From a virus: a stretch of DNA of 58,313 nt. The notes under the pieces are model-generated. The model saw nothing but the letters and a program-made list of their open reading frames with translations. It was not told the DNA's origin and made no database searches. Where the stretch lies: positions 1 through 58,313 of the IMG/VR virus record IMGVR_UViG_3300046462_000093; one strand, written 5' to 3'. The position numbers and the translations under genes are program-made. Positions 34,194 through 42,924 of the stretch are shown one piece after another; positions within the stretch are counted from its first letter, which is position 1; each line of letters starts with the position of its first letter.

Positions 34194-34916
34194 ATGATAA
34201 ACACGATTAAATATATTCTTGCTGCTGCTATATCGTTGATATCTTTTGCAGCGAATGCTTCATGCGGCGATACCTATTACAACAACGATAGGCGACAACC
34301 GATAGCCAATATTATATCATCTGCGCCAGCACATTCTACGTTTTGGATAGGTGATAGTTTCATTGAACGAGCCAGCACGACCTACGGCCAAGGCTTAAAT
34401 ACATTAAATGGATATCCTGTTTATATGCTTGGATCAGCAGGAGCAACTGTTGAAACCTTGATTAATTGTATTCCTTGGTCATCGCTCAATGAGCCTCATA
34501 CTGTCATTATTCAAATTGGACTTAATGATGCTGTTAATAATTCTTGTTGCTCGACAGATTACAACGGAACTCCCTTTTGGAATAATTTGCAAATTTTAAT
34601 TCCATTAATTACTGCAAGTAAAGCATCTGTTGTTTTAGTTTCTGATCCACCACCAGAAGCAGCAGCAGGAATAAATATACAAAGACCTTGGACTGTTGCA
34701 AGAATTATGAAATATGTTTCTGATAACACACTTGGAAATTTAGGACCGCTTCAATTCATCGATCTTTATAGTTTAATGTCAACAGGTTCGTGTAGTTCTG
34801 CATATCAACCATTTACTACGCCTTGTTATTCAGCTTCTCATTCAAGACTGGATTATATTCATCCTGAATACAATGGAATTGTTAATATGTTTACTAATTT
34901 AACTAACATACCGTGA
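34194..34916 (+). CDS. exported SGNH-family hydrolase
   Basis: 240 residues, starting 1 nt after the fibre gene. Signal peptide 1-22 (cleavage after ANA). GDSF (residues about 54-57) is the block I nucleophile motif, GLND (about 107) is block III and DYIHPEYNG (about 222-230) supplies the block V Asp and His. SGNH enzymes remove acyl or ester groups from polysaccharides or lipids. Next to a fibre gene, it could deacetylate capsule or LPS, either on the virion or in the periplasm. Confidence 0.82.
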   Translation: MINTIKYILAAAISLISFAANASCGDTYYNNDRRQPIANIISSAPAHSTFWIGDSFIERASTTYGQGLNTLNGYPVYMLGSAGATVETLINCIPWSSLNEPHTVIIQIGLNDAVNNSCCSTDYNGTPFWNNLQILIPLITASKASVVLVSDPPPEAAAGINIQRPWTVARIMKYVSDNTLGNLGPLQFIDLYSLMSTGSCSSAYQPFTTPCYSASHSRLDYIHPEYNGIVNMFTNLTNIP

Positions 34917-34923
34917 GGAAATT

Positions 34924-35268
34924 ATGAACTGGGATTGGGATCAATACAAAGCGGCTGGTAAGCACGTTGCTTCTTATGCGGCTGGTGGTTTAACTGTTGC
35001 GGTAGCAATGGGATTGCTTACTAGCTCACAATCGGCTGATGCAAACGCTGATATCAATTCAATTGTTGATGGTTTGCAAAGTGTCTTGAAAGGTGTGGCA
35101 GGATTGATTGCTGTTGCTACGCCAATCTATACGGCTTGGATGGCAGCGCATAACGCCTCTCCACAAGTCAAGCTTAATTCTGTTGCGGCAATGCCAGAAG
35201 TTAAGAAGATTATAACGACACCTGAAGTTGCTGATGCAACTCCATCTGCAAAAGTAACTTCCTCATGA
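34924..35268 (+). CDS. putative holin
   Basis: 114 residues. WDQYKAAGKHVASYAAGGLTVAVAMGLL is a first amphipathic/membrane segment, and GVAGLIAVATPIYTAWMAAH is a second one. The C terminus is Ala/Val/Thr-rich and polar. Size, membrane pattern and location directly upstream of the endolysin, with an ATGA overlap, indicate a holin. Comparable proteins occur in Bradyrhizobium-type phages and prophages, to my knowledge. Confidence 0.65.
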   Translation: MNWDWDQYKAAGKHVASYAAGGLTVAVAMGLLTSSQSADANADINSIVDGLQSVLKGVAGLIAVATPIYTAWMAAHNASPQVKLNSVAAMPEVKKIITTPEVADATPSAKVTSS

Positions 35269-35762
35269 ACGATGATTTAAAAACAAGCGATGATGGCCGC
35301 AAACTGATTGAAGAATTTGAAGGCTGTATTCTTCAAGCTTATGATGACGCCAGCGATCATATTGTGAAAGCTGGTCAATATGTACACGGCACGTTAACTA
35401 TTGGCTATGGTCATACTGATGCTGCTGGGCCACCGAAAGTATATATCGGTCAAGTCATTACAAAAGAGCAAGCAGATCAGTTTCTTTCGGTTGATTTGCA
35501 ATCAGTCGAATTGGAAGTAAAACATTTGGTTAAGGTCGCTCTTAATCAAAATCAATTTGATGCTTTGGTATCTTTTCAATTCAATACAGGATGGTTAGGG
35601 CATCCAAATTGCTCTTTACTTAAGGCACTAAATAGCGGGAATTATCAATTGGCTGATGAAGATTTCATGCTTTATGATCGAGCACAAGGCAAGGTCTTGG
35701 CTGGATTAAGCCGAAGACGGCAAGCTGAAAAAGATTTGTTTCATAAGGCGGTGACAACATGA
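35265..35762 (+). CDS. endolysin, GH24 lysozyme
   Basis: 165 residues. Catalytic region IEEFEGCILQAYDD (Glu near residue 19, Asp in YDD) and TLTIGYGHT (about 44-52, catalytic Thr), then NQNQFDALVSFQFNTG and GLSRRRQAEKDLF, all typical of the T4/P22-like muramidase family. No signal peptide, so it depends on the upstream holin to reach peptidoglycan. Its start overlaps the holin stop and its stop overlaps the next gene. Confidence 0.92.
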   Translation: MNDDLKTSDDGRKLIEEFEGCILQAYDDASDHIVKAGQYVHGTLTIGYGHTDAAGPPKVYIGQVITKEQADQFLSVDLQSVELEVKHLVKVALNQNQFDALVSFQFNTGWLGHPNCSLLKALNSGNYQLADEDFMLYDRAQGKVLAGLSRRRQAEKDLFHKAVTT

Positions 35763-35983
35763 ATATATGGGTCTGGTGGTTTGCATTTGCAATCGGATCA
35801 TTTGCGGTATTAGAACGATATGGTTTCAATCATCAATCTGAACGCTTTGGAACGCTTTCGAGGTTCATGCATCGTTTAGGCGCATGGCCGATGACGCTTA
35901 TATTGTGGGGAATATTCATAGGAGGTTTGAGCGTTCATTTTTGGTGGAATTGGTGTCCTGATCTAGGCTCAACAAATGGATAA
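35759..35983 (+). CDS. small two-helix membrane protein in the lysis cluster
   Basis: 74 residues with two hydrophobic segments (IWVWWFAFAIGSFAVL and MTLILWGIFIGGLSVHFWW) joined by a basic loop; overlaps the endolysin stop by 4 nt. Position suggests a lysis accessory (second holin or spanin-like) but no lipobox or coiled coil is present. It is followed by an 89-nt gap with a weak 7-bp hairpin (36007-36026). Confidence 0.65.
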   Translation: MNIWVWWFAFAIGSFAVLERYGFNHQSERFGTLSRFMHRLGAWPMTLILWGIFIGGLSVHFWWNWCPDLGSTNG

Positions 35984-36072
35984 ATTAATCTTATCTGTTG
36001 CACGCAAAGCACACTCTTTTGTGCTTGACTGATTAGGCTCAAATCAGAGCAAATCAGCATATGAGGTTACAA

Positions 36073-36789
36073 ATGCGCAAATTGGTAATCCTTTTGGCCG
36101 CTTGTCTGTCTAGCTCGGCATTCGCTGCCGACATGCCCACAAAGGCACCTAAGCTTAGTTTCGCTTATCCGGCTGCCAACGGTATCTACTTCGGCATTGG
36201 GACAATGGGCGGGGGCGGCAACGTCAATGTGTCGGTTCCCGGTGTCAATACGAATAGCCTTGTGACCAATCAGATTGGTGTTGCTGGAATTGCCGGCTAC
36301 GCCTGGAATGTTCCCAATAGCCAGATGTTCGCGGCTGTTGAAGGTTGGTTCGGCTGGAATAACTTCAATGGTTCGGCACAAGGCTTCAGTTTGACGGGGC
36401 CAGCTTCCTTTACGCAGCGTGTCATGTTCGGTGCGCCATTATCGGATGTAGCGGCGTTGTTCCCGACACTTAATCTCGCCATTCCACCCTTCCCGCCTCT
36501 GCCGAACGGGCAAGTTGCTAGTAACATCAAGCCCTATCTTTTCGCTTCAATGAGCGAAGATGATATTACGATTGATGTATTCGGAGCGGGATCAAACAAG
36601 GATTGGCGCTTCGCTCCTGGTGTGGGCATTGGTGCGCTTGGACAGCTTACAAGCGGATCAGTGGTTGATGTTTTCGTAATGGCCAAGTTTCCACAGCGCG
36701 GCGTATGCGTTGGGACTGGCTTGCCCGGTGGTCAAGCTTGTGGCAGCGAAAGCACCAATATCTTAGGGGGCCTAGCTCTTAAGTGGTAA
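36073..36789 (+). CDS. outer-membrane beta-barrel protein
   Basis: 238 residues from the ATG at 36073, which has GAGG 6 nt upstream (an ATG at 36061 precedes that site). Signal peptide 1-18 (cleavage after AFA), mature start ADMPTKAPKL, a form common in porin-like proteins of Bradyrhizobium relatives. Then alternating amphipathic strands (YFGIGTMGGGGNVNV, GIAGYAWNV, FAAVEGWFGWNNF) and a C-terminal LGGLALKW with terminal Trp. More GC-rich than the rest of the genome, so probably host-derived. It may alter receptors on infected cells. It ends at a strong terminator. Confidence 0.78.
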   Translation: MRKLVILLAACLSSSAFAADMPTKAPKLSFAYPAANGIYFGIGTMGGGGNVNVSVPGVNTNSLVTNQIGVAGIAGYAWNVPNSQMFAAVEGWFGWNNFNGSAQGFSLTGPASFTQRVMFGAPLSDVAALFPTLNLAIPPFPPLPNGQVASNIKPYLFASMSEDDITIDVFGAGSNKDWRFAPGVGIGALGQLTSGSVVDVFVMAKFPQRGVCVGTGLPGGQACGSESTNILGGLALKW

Positions 36790-36797
36790 GTGTTGAA

Positions 36798-36827
36798 GGG
36801 GAGGGATTTTCCCTCCCCGATTTCTTT
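36798..36827 (+). terminator. rho-independent terminator after the outer-membrane protein gene
   Basis: 9-bp perfect stem (36798-36806 with 36810-36818), 3-nt loop, followed by GATTTCTTTTT. It separates the outer-membrane protein gene from the next small gene, whose start was therefore placed at 36844. Confidence 0.88.
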
Positions 36828-36843
36828 TTGGGAAAAGTTTATT

Positions 36844-37131
36844 ATGTCGTGGGAAGCAATAATTCTAGCAACTAGCGGCATAGTAGGTTTAATGGGGTCA
36901 ACAGGTGTATTAGTATGGTTTGTTTCATCCCAATTTTCAATTAATCGCAGTTTAATGTATGATGGTTTACGCGAAGTAACAAAGACAATAATGGAAAAAT
37001 TAGAGTATCACGAAAAGCATGATGATGATAGATTTCACGAAATAAGTGATCGAATTTGGGGGCTTGAAGTTAGAAACGCTGCAAAGGATGGTGTATTACC
37101 AGTCGATCATAGACGAAAGCAATCTCAATGA
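36844..37131 (+). CDS. small membrane-anchored protein
   Basis: 95 residues from the ATG at 36844; a longer frame starting at 36790 would run through the terminator. N-terminal transmembrane helix (AIILATSGIVGLMGSTGVLVWFV) followed by a charged helical tail (MEKLEYHEKHDDDRFHEISDRIWGLE). Proteins of this build are frequent near phage lysis genes, but the function is unknown. Overlaps the next gene by 4 nt. Confidence 0.7.
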   Translation: MSWEAIILATSGIVGLMGSTGVLVWFVSSQFSINRSLMYDGLREVTKTIMEKLEYHEKHDDDRFHEISDRIWGLEVRNAAKDGVLPVDHRRKQSQ

Positions 37132-37553
37132 AAATCAGATGGCATGAAGGCGATTTTATTATTGCTATTTTTGCAATCTGTATAGTGTTGTTGTTTGCTT
37201 TTCATGCTTTCGCTCGCGATAATGGTTGGGAAAGCACGCCTCCTAAAGTGCGCCAATGGTTTCAGTCGTTAATGCAGCCTGATAATCCGTCCGTGTCCTG
37301 TTGCGGTGAAGCTGATGCTTATGAAGCCGATGATTATGAAGTAAATGGCGATCATTACATAGCAATCATTACCGATATGCGCAGCGATGAATTTTACAAT
37401 GGTAGCTTTCGCCCACATATCAATCCGGGAACAAAAATTGAAATCCCAAATGCAAAAATGAAATGGGATAGCGGTAATCCAAGTGGTCACGGTTACGTGT
37501 TCATTGGTACAAATGGAGTATTATACTGTTACATCACTCCTGGGGCTACCTAA
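37128..37553 (+). CDS. exported or anchored protein of unknown function
   Basis: 141 residues. Hydrophobic segment about 9-29 ending in AFA (cleavable or anchor), then RDNGWESTPPKVRQWF and a CC pair (SVSCCGEAD), a YEVNGDHYIAII strand and a C-terminal GYVFIGTNGVLYCYITPG. To my knowledge, similar proteins occur in Bradyrhizobium genomes and phages, with no known activity. Overlapping start with the previous gene. Confidence 0.65.
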   Translation: MKIRWHEGDFIIAIFAICIVLLFAFHAFARDNGWESTPPKVRQWFQSLMQPDNPSVSCCGEADAYEADDYEVNGDHYIAIITDMRSDEFYNGSFRPHINPGTKIEIPNAKMKWDSGNPSGHGYVFIGTNGVLYCYITPGAT

Positions 37554-37759
37554 TGTTTGAAATCGTTCTTACAGTTATCCTAGTCATGCCTCCGAACGTG
37601 AAAGATATTCAGCAAGAACATCACATGGAGACGAAAGAAGCTTGTTGGCAGGCCGCGAAAGATTGGTTGGATCAGGATATTGGCAAGTCTGGCGGGGTTG
37701 GTTTTATGGCCGGATGCTCAATTGTCAAGAAAGATACTGAAAGTGGAATTGATAATTAG
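37553..37759 (+). CDS. small protein with two Cys
   Basis: 68 residues, start overlapping the previous stop by one base. Short hydrophobic N terminus (FEIVLTVILVMPP), then KEACWQAAKDWL and FMAGCSIVKK, a pattern of short periplasmic proteins of alphaproteobacterial phages. Last rightward gene before the convergent replication operon, whose first stop overlaps by 4 nt. Confidence 0.6.
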   Translation: MFEIVLTVILVMPPNVKDIQQEHHMETKEACWQAAKDWLDQDIGKSGGVGFMAGCSIVKKDTESGIDN

Positions 37760-39684
37760 AAGAATTTTATCTGCTCTTGTCGTCTATAGTACCCAATATC
37801 AAAAAGCATTTCTATCGATTTATTAACATAATAATCAAAATCAATATCGTCAGGAAAAGATTTAGGTAAATCCATACAAGGTCTTGCACCTTCAGTGTCT
37901 GGTACTTTATTTCCCGAATTAATATAATTAATAGTACCGACGATATTACGAGCATAATACCATCGAATAGTTCGGCCAAGATATTCTCCATCTTTGTGGG
38001 CACCGCCCGTCACATTCTTTACCGATACGAATTTGGTAAAGTCTCGGCATTCTTTGATCGTTTTTTCTAAGCTGATGCCGTCGATTATTAGCCGCTCGAT
38101 TGCTTCGATGCATATTTGTGTAGTTGGATTTTTTTGGAATTTCCAGTAATTATCCCTAGCTGTTTTACCTCGCCACGGATCATAATAAAGGTTCTTACCC
38201 TTGACGCTTTTATCCTTTTTGATCGCGATGTACGCATTAACATCGCGCGAATAAATCGCTTCATATTCTGTTTCCTCAGTTACGAAGCCGGTTAGCTGTT
38301 CCCACAATGCGATGATAGCACGATATTCATCCTCGGCAGCATTCGGGCAGCGTACAAGAATGCCGTCTGTATTGGCACTGACAACAGGAATGCCATGTAG
38401 CTCTAGACTTTCAATTAGCATTAAGAGCGCAAGTTGCCCAGTAACAGTAATTTGGATCATCATTTCTGGCGCATACAAGACTGAATAAGGGCTTCCAGTT
38501 TTTCCAAATGTTCCATTGATACAGATTTTGAGACATTCGGAAATTGCGATATTTTTTGCTTTCTTTGCGGTAATGCGTCGTTCGACAATTGTTTGATATA
38601 CTTGTAAAAATGCATCACCCAAATGGCTAGGATACAATTTACAGTTAAGGACAATAGCAGGATAATAACTAGCAACGTCACGGTCGAATAATTTGTGCTC
38701 ATTATCAGCCTTTATTGCTGTATTCTTTTCAGATGAATGCAAACCACCGCTGCCTATGCGATAGACTTGCTCGCCAATTTGAATTTTTAAATCATCAATA
38801 CTGCTTCGATCTAATCGGCCGTTTTCCATTATTCCGTACTTTTGTAAGCATATCTTATCTAATACTCTTTGTAAAGCTGGTGTAAAGAATTGAATGAATG
38901 ATGGCGGCTGATAATTGAAAGTTAGAGCATCTATCTTTGGCTTGCTTGGCCATTTGCCAGTCAATCGCTTTAATTCGCTCGATATGACGGCTTCAGCAAT
39001 TTGAGCATCTGACTTGCTCATTAAGTCTTGTTTGTATTCACGGCTAAGATCGGAGCGAAGTTGAAGCTGTTCTGTTAGATTATTGAAAAGTATTTCAGTG
39101 GCAAGCAGATCACTAATATTATAATCAGCCACAATAGGAAATTGCCAGCTATCCAATGATCGATTAACGTCAAAAGGCAAATCTTGAATACGCTGCGCAT
39201 GTAACCGCCCTCCATATAGTTTCAACGAACCTATCAACGGACAGACTTCGATAAGATCGATATGATTGGTAGGCCAGATTTTAAAGTTGTGATCTTTCTC
39301 TAGCTGCTTAGGCCAAGTATTTTGAAAGATTATTTCATCGGATAGACGCTTGATTTGTTCGTTGTTTTGATGCAAGTATGCATACCAAATAAGTGGCATG
39401 TCGTATTTGATACTATTAAACCCAATAGTGCAATAGCTATGAAGTATCCAGCTAAGTTTTTGAGCATTTAGACTTTCTCCAAGCTCAAACTTGATAATCT
39501 TATGCGTCTTGATATCTAGCAATTGAAGCAAAAAGAAGTTGCTGTAAGTTTCAGTATCAAGGATTAGCGTACCGCCTGCGCCGTTCCATATTTCCTGATC
39601 AGTTGCATACTCGACTGAAATAGGTTCACGCGGCCGATAAGGCTTTAAAGCAACTTGATTGGATAGGGTAAGTGGTGAGTTCAT
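37756..39684 (-). CDS. DNA polymerase, family B-like, with 3'-5' exonuclease
   Basis: 642 residues. Exonuclease motifs: LILDTET (Asp43/Glu45), GFNSIKYDMPLI and YNISDLLATEIL. Polymerase motifs: A DRDVASYYPAI (about 338-348), B KICINGTFGKTGSPYS, C SANTDGILV, where the usual DTD is NTD. Shorter than cellular B-family enzymes but complete. It replicates phage DNA with the clamp-like protein encoded two genes upstream and the primase-helicase on the other strand. Convergent with the late genes; no terminator is visible at the junction. Confidence 0.85.
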   Translation of the reverse strand: MNSPLTLSNQVALKPYRPREPISVEYATDQEIWNGAGGTLILDTETYSNFFLLQLLDIKTHKIIKFELGESLNAQKLSWILHSYCTIGFNSIKYDMPLIWYAYLHQNNEQIKRLSDEIIFQNTWPKQLEKDHNFKIWPTNHIDLIEVCPLIGSLKLYGGRLHAQRIQDLPFDVNRSLDSWQFPIVADYNISDLLATEILFNNLTEQLQLRSDLSREYKQDLMSKSDAQIAEAVISSELKRLTGKWPSKPKIDALTFNYQPPSFIQFFTPALQRVLDKICLQKYGIMENGRLDRSSIDDLKIQIGEQVYRIGSGGLHSSEKNTAIKADNEHKLFDRDVASYYPAIVLNCKLYPSHLGDAFLQVYQTIVERRITAKKAKNIAISECLKICINGTFGKTGSPYSVLYAPEMMIQITVTGQLALLMLIESLELHGIPVVSANTDGILVRCPNAAEDEYRAIIALWEQLTGFVTEETEYEAIYSRDVNAYIAIKKDKSVKGKNLYYDPWRGKTARDNYWKFQKNPTTQICIEAIERLIIDGISLEKTIKECRDFTKFVSVKNVTGGAHKDGEYLGRTIRWYYARNIVGTINYINSGNKVPDTEGARPCMDLPKSFPDDIDFDYYVNKSIEMLFDIGYYRRQEQIKFF

Positions 39685-39914
39685 ACTACACGTAAAAATA
39701 ATCCATCGCAGTCCCGATCTACAATATACATTACTATTATATCCGTCATTTCTTCAGCTATTCGCTCATAACTTAATTTTGGAATGAAGTCATCTATTTT
39801 TGGTAAATATTGTCTAGCTATTCTCATTTGAACACATTCACCTACACGTGGCTTATCATCCCTTGTATTCCCATATTCGCCATCATTTGGACCACCGATA
39901 CATTTAAGCTTCAT
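39681..39914 (-). CDS. small protein of the replication operon
   Basis: 77 residues with GGAG 9 nt before its ATG; stop overlaps the polymerase start (ATGA). KCIGGPNDGEYG at the N terminus and IIVMYIVDRDCDGLFLRVV at the C terminus. This N-terminal form is common in tiny phage proteins. No known function. Confidence 0.65.
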   Translation of the reverse strand: MKLKCIGGPNDGEYGNTRDDKPRVGECVQMRIARQYLPKIDDFIPKLSYERIAEEMTDIIVMYIVDRDCDGLFLRVV

Positions 39915-40911
39915 TTCTTCTTACTCCTGCTATCGCCCCTCTGATCCGCTCACCGTAAAACATAAGACAATCTTTTGCTAGGAAATCGATACGTTGGGCG
40001 AAAGGCTCGATCATGGCAAGCTGCTTGGCCGGAAAGGCAAGCCCTTTAGGCAGGCTCGCAACCTCAAAACTAGCCCCTTGGGCTGCGTTATCGTGGCTGC
40101 GGATGTACCCTGCATCGAAGTAAACGAAACCACTATCAGTGAACGGCGCTACGGCTTTTAGACCCTTCCAGAAATCGCTCGAAATCGGCCAAGCGTTCGT
40201 CTGGCGGTCCAAGATCGGTGCGATATTCGGCCATCGCTCAACATATAGCTGACTTTTGATCCAACTTCCATCTTCAAAGTAGAATGTAACGCTATGCTCA
40301 CTAAATCCAAAACGAGATAGCTTTTTTGTAGCAGATGTTAACGGTTCGACAATTGCTTTTGGTAATGATATGCCAGAAGGAAGATTAATGCCGTGCCAAT
40401 ACTCGATTATGACTTTACCAGTAGTCGATATTAAGCTTTGGCCATTCATCAATATTGATGCCAGATGAATTTGCTGTGCGTTTTCATTAGGCAATATGCC
40501 TACAATGCTTAGGCCATCTTTGAAGCTATCGTTTATGTCAGCTACAGGCTGATCGGGGACAGCTAAATTCAATAGAGTTGGATCGATGCACGGCACGATA
40601 GCTTTAAACTTACCTGATTTGATCGACAACTTGCTTTTGTCGATTTGCGTAAAGCTGATTTGCTCGCCACATTTGCTTAAGGCTTCAATGATAAGCTTAG
40701 ATTGTGGGCAAGCGTAGATATCCTCGATAATAGGATGGCCGCAAGCAATGGTGCCATTCGATGCACAAGCCCAATGTGCGCCAAGGCAGATATGGGTTTC
40801 GTTAATTGGTCCTACGTCGCGTGTAACTAAGCCACAAAAGCGCAGTGCAGCTAGCAAATCGGATGCTGGCTGCGAGGCTTCGGCGGTGCGCTTTTTAGGT
40901 CGAGTAGCCAT
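39904..40911 (-). CDS. putative DNA sliding clamp (beta-clamp-like)
   Basis: 335 residues. The layout resembles three clamp repeats: an N-terminal LLAALRFCGLV with ASNGTIACGHPI; a middle domain with ASILMNGQSLISTTGKVIIEY followed by SLPKAIVEPL, equivalent to the ATDGHRL and P-x-K-x3-EL parts of DnaN; and SWIKSQLYVERWPNIAPIL, equivalent to the I-SR-x5-FPNY segment. It would ring DNA and tether the polymerase two genes downstream. Divergent, so the call rests on order and spacing of these segments; a structure prediction would decide. Confidence 0.55.
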   Translation of the reverse strand: MATRPKKRTAEASQPASDLLAALRFCGLVTRDVGPINETHICLGAHWACASNGTIACGHPIIEDIYACPQSKLIIEALSKCGEQISFTQIDKSKLSIKSGKFKAIVPCIDPTLLNLAVPDQPVADINDSFKDGLSIVGILPNENAQQIHLASILMNGQSLISTTGKVIIEYWHGINLPSGISLPKAIVEPLTSATKKLSRFGFSEHSVTFYFEDGSWIKSQLYVERWPNIAPILDRQTNAWPISSDFWKGLKAVAPFTDSGFVYFDAGYIRSHDNAAQGASFEVASLPKGLAFPAKQLAMIEPFAQRIDFLAKDCLMFYGERIRGAIAGVRRNEA

Positions 40912-41102
40912 TAGTAAGGTATTTCTTCATATTCTTTACAACCCTTCACAATGACGCTTACAGGTGGTCTTACATCATATTTCTTGCACCATTCTTTAGT
41001 GGTATCCCAATTACAACAGCCGGTACAATTACGAAAATAGCCTGCTGCTTCGCAAGCATCGATGAAGGCGTAGAATAGTTGTTGTTTGTCTTTGGTGATC
41101 AT
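40911..41102 (-). CDS. small Cys-rich protein
   Basis: 63 residues with a cluster CTGCCNWDTTKEWC and a later Cys, suggesting a metal site. Helical N terminus (KQQLFYAFIDACEAAGYF). Tightly packed in the replication operon (one-base overlap with the clamp-like gene, 4-nt overlap with the previous one). Function unknown. Confidence 0.6.
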   Translation of the reverse strand: MITKDKQQLFYAFIDACEAAGYFRNCTGCCNWDTTKEWCKKYDVRPPVSVIVKGCKEYEEIPY

Positions 41103-41341
41103 TTTATTATTTTTAATCTAGGTTGCATATCTGAGGGATTCATTTGATAACGCATAATAGGTCTTGTTTGAAATTGACAAAATACTACACCATCTGGAAT
41201 TTTACTTGATAATGGTACATAAAATCTAAAAGTTATTTCTTCATCTATATCTTTTTCAAGCATTCCTCTTTCTATTTCATATCGTAATTCGTGTAATAAA
41301 CGTTCTATTCTTTCTTTTCGTATATTTGATGTTTCTGACAT
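41099..41341 (-). CDS. small charged protein
   Basis: 80 residues. N-terminal charged helix (RKERIERLLHELRYEIERGMLEKD) followed by a beta segment with PDGVVFCQFQTRPI. Two bases separate it from the helicase stop upstream. No family recognised. Confidence 0.6.
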   Translation of the reverse strand: MSETSNIRKERIERLLHELRYEIERGMLEKDIDEEITFRFYVPLSSKIPDGVVFCQFQTRPIMRYQMNPSDMQPRLKIIK

Positions 41342-41343
41342 TT

Positions 41344-42924
41344 TTAATACTCTGCTCCAAGTACTTCTGGATATCTTTTATTTACCCATACGCGAATGCG
41401 CTTAGGACAACGCAATTCACTAACATGCTTTAAAGCTTCATCTACTGTTATTGGTGGCTCGATTGGACTGCGTTGCATCCACCATTGATGATAGCGATGT
41501 TTACCATAAGCTTTGCCTTCTGGAAATACAAATTCCCGAAATGCTTGCAAGCCGCAGAAATAGGTAGTTTGAATATAAGCGGCTTTGCCATCTTTTTGCT
41601 TCTTAGCGTATATTGCGCGATCAACATCGTAATATTCGACTATCGGTAAATCAGAGCGCAATATTTCCTGTGTTCCAGCTTTGGCAACAATTTTCACCTT
41701 AAATTCAAATTCATTGCCGCAGCCGGTACAGAAACGTACTTTAGCGTGATTGTAGGTGCCACAAGCTTCACAAATCTTAACAGGAACTTCACCGCCTTTG
41801 TCGCCTTTCTTGCGCGGGATAACAGGATCGTTGATCGGTCCCAAGCGTGGTATATTGCGCGAGAAGTCAAGTACAAGGCAATTCTCTTTTCCATTTGCAG
41901 GGCGTGTTCCACGTCCTAATTTTTGAATATGCAAAGGAATAGACATAGTTGGTCGAAAGTCACAAATCAAATCAATAGCAGGATGATTGAAGCCTGTAGT
42001 AAGTTTAGAAAAATTAACAATAGCACGTAATTCATTAGACTTGAATGCTTTAATTGCGGCGTTGTTGTATTCGCTATTTTGTTTGCTATGAACAGCAGCG
42101 CAATCGATACCAAAATTACCCAACATACTCGCAATGTGTTCAGCATGTTCAATTCCTGATGAAAAGATCAGCCATGATTTTCGATCATGGCCTAACTGAA
42201 TAGCTTCACGCAAGCCAGCATAGGTAATTTCAGCTTTATCGACGGCGCTTTGCAACTGACTACCAATGAAGTCACCTTTCGCCATGCCCACATTACTAAC
42301 ATCTAACTCGACCTTGGTTCGCTTTGGCACTAATGGACATAGGTAGCCTTCGGCAATCAGCTTGTTAAATTCGTCTACTCCCGTCAAGTCGTGAATTATA
42401 TCGGTAAACAATCCACCTTCGATTAGCATTCCCATACCCATGCGGAATGGAGTAGCTGTCATACCGATGATTTTTACTCGCGGATTGATTAGTTTCATTG
42501 TCGCGATGAAAGTTAAATATTGTGAACCTTCATCATCGGATAGCAAATGAGCTTCATCGATGAATATGATATCCCTATGGCCGAACCTCGCAGGGTCTTT
42601 GATAGCTGACTGAATACCAGCATATACAATAGGAAAGAATGGCTGCTTTTGCTTTAGACCAGCACTATATATTCCAAGCGGAGCGTTAGGCCAGACATAG
42701 CGCAGTACTTCAGCGTTTTGTTTGATCAACTCTGAAACATGGGTTAACAACAAGAACTTTTGATTAGGCCAATGCTGCATTACTCTTTGAATGAATATTG
42801 CCGGTATCAAACTCTTGCCGGTGCCAGTCGGATAGCAGATAAGCGGATTACCAGTCTTACCGGAATTGAAATAATCCCAAATAAGATGAATACTCGCTTC
42901 CTGGTATGGACGGGGTTGGATCAT
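41344..42924 (-). CDS. superfamily 2 DNA helicase
   Basis: 526 residues. Q-like RPYQEASI, motif I YPTGTGKS (about 30-37), motif II DEAH (near 125), motif III GMTATPFR, motif IV-like SWLIFSSGIEHAEHI, motif V FSKLTTGFNHPAIDL and motif VI QKLGRGTRP. A four-Cys zinc ribbon (KICEACGTYNHAKVRFCTGCG) follows near 400. Likely unwinds DNA or branched intermediates in phage replication or recombination. Overlaps the nuclease gene stop by 4 nt. Confidence 0.9.
   Translation of the reverse strand: MIQPRPYQEASIHLIWDYFNSGKTGNPLICYPTGTGKSLIPAIFIQRVMQHWPNQKFLLLTHVSELIKQNAEVLRYVWPNAPLGIYSAGLKQKQPFFPIVYAGIQSAIKDPARFGHRDIIFIDEAHLLSDDEGSQYLTFIATMKLINPRVKIIGMTATPFRMGMGMLIEGGLFTDIIHDLTGVDEFNKLIAEGYLCPLVPKRTKVELDVSNVGMAKGDFIGSQLQSAVDKAEITYAGLREAIQLGHDRKSWLIFSSGIEHAEHIASMLGNFGIDCAAVHSKQNSEYNNAAIKAFKSNELRAIVNFSKLTTGFNHPAIDLICDFRPTMSIPLHIQKLGRGTRPANGKENCLVLDFSRNIPRLGPINDPVIPRKKGDKGGEVPVKICEACGTYNHAKVRFCTGCGNEFEFKVKIVAKAGTQEILRSDLPIVEYYDVDRAIYAKKQKDGKAAYIQTTYFCGLQAFREFVFPEGKAYGKHRYHQWWMQRSPIEPPITVDEALKHVSELRCPKRIRVWVNKRYPEVLGAEY

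Noticed and set aside
36790-36843. Longer N terminus for the small membrane protein at 36844
   Set aside because: The extension translates through the terminator hairpin after the outer-membrane protein gene.
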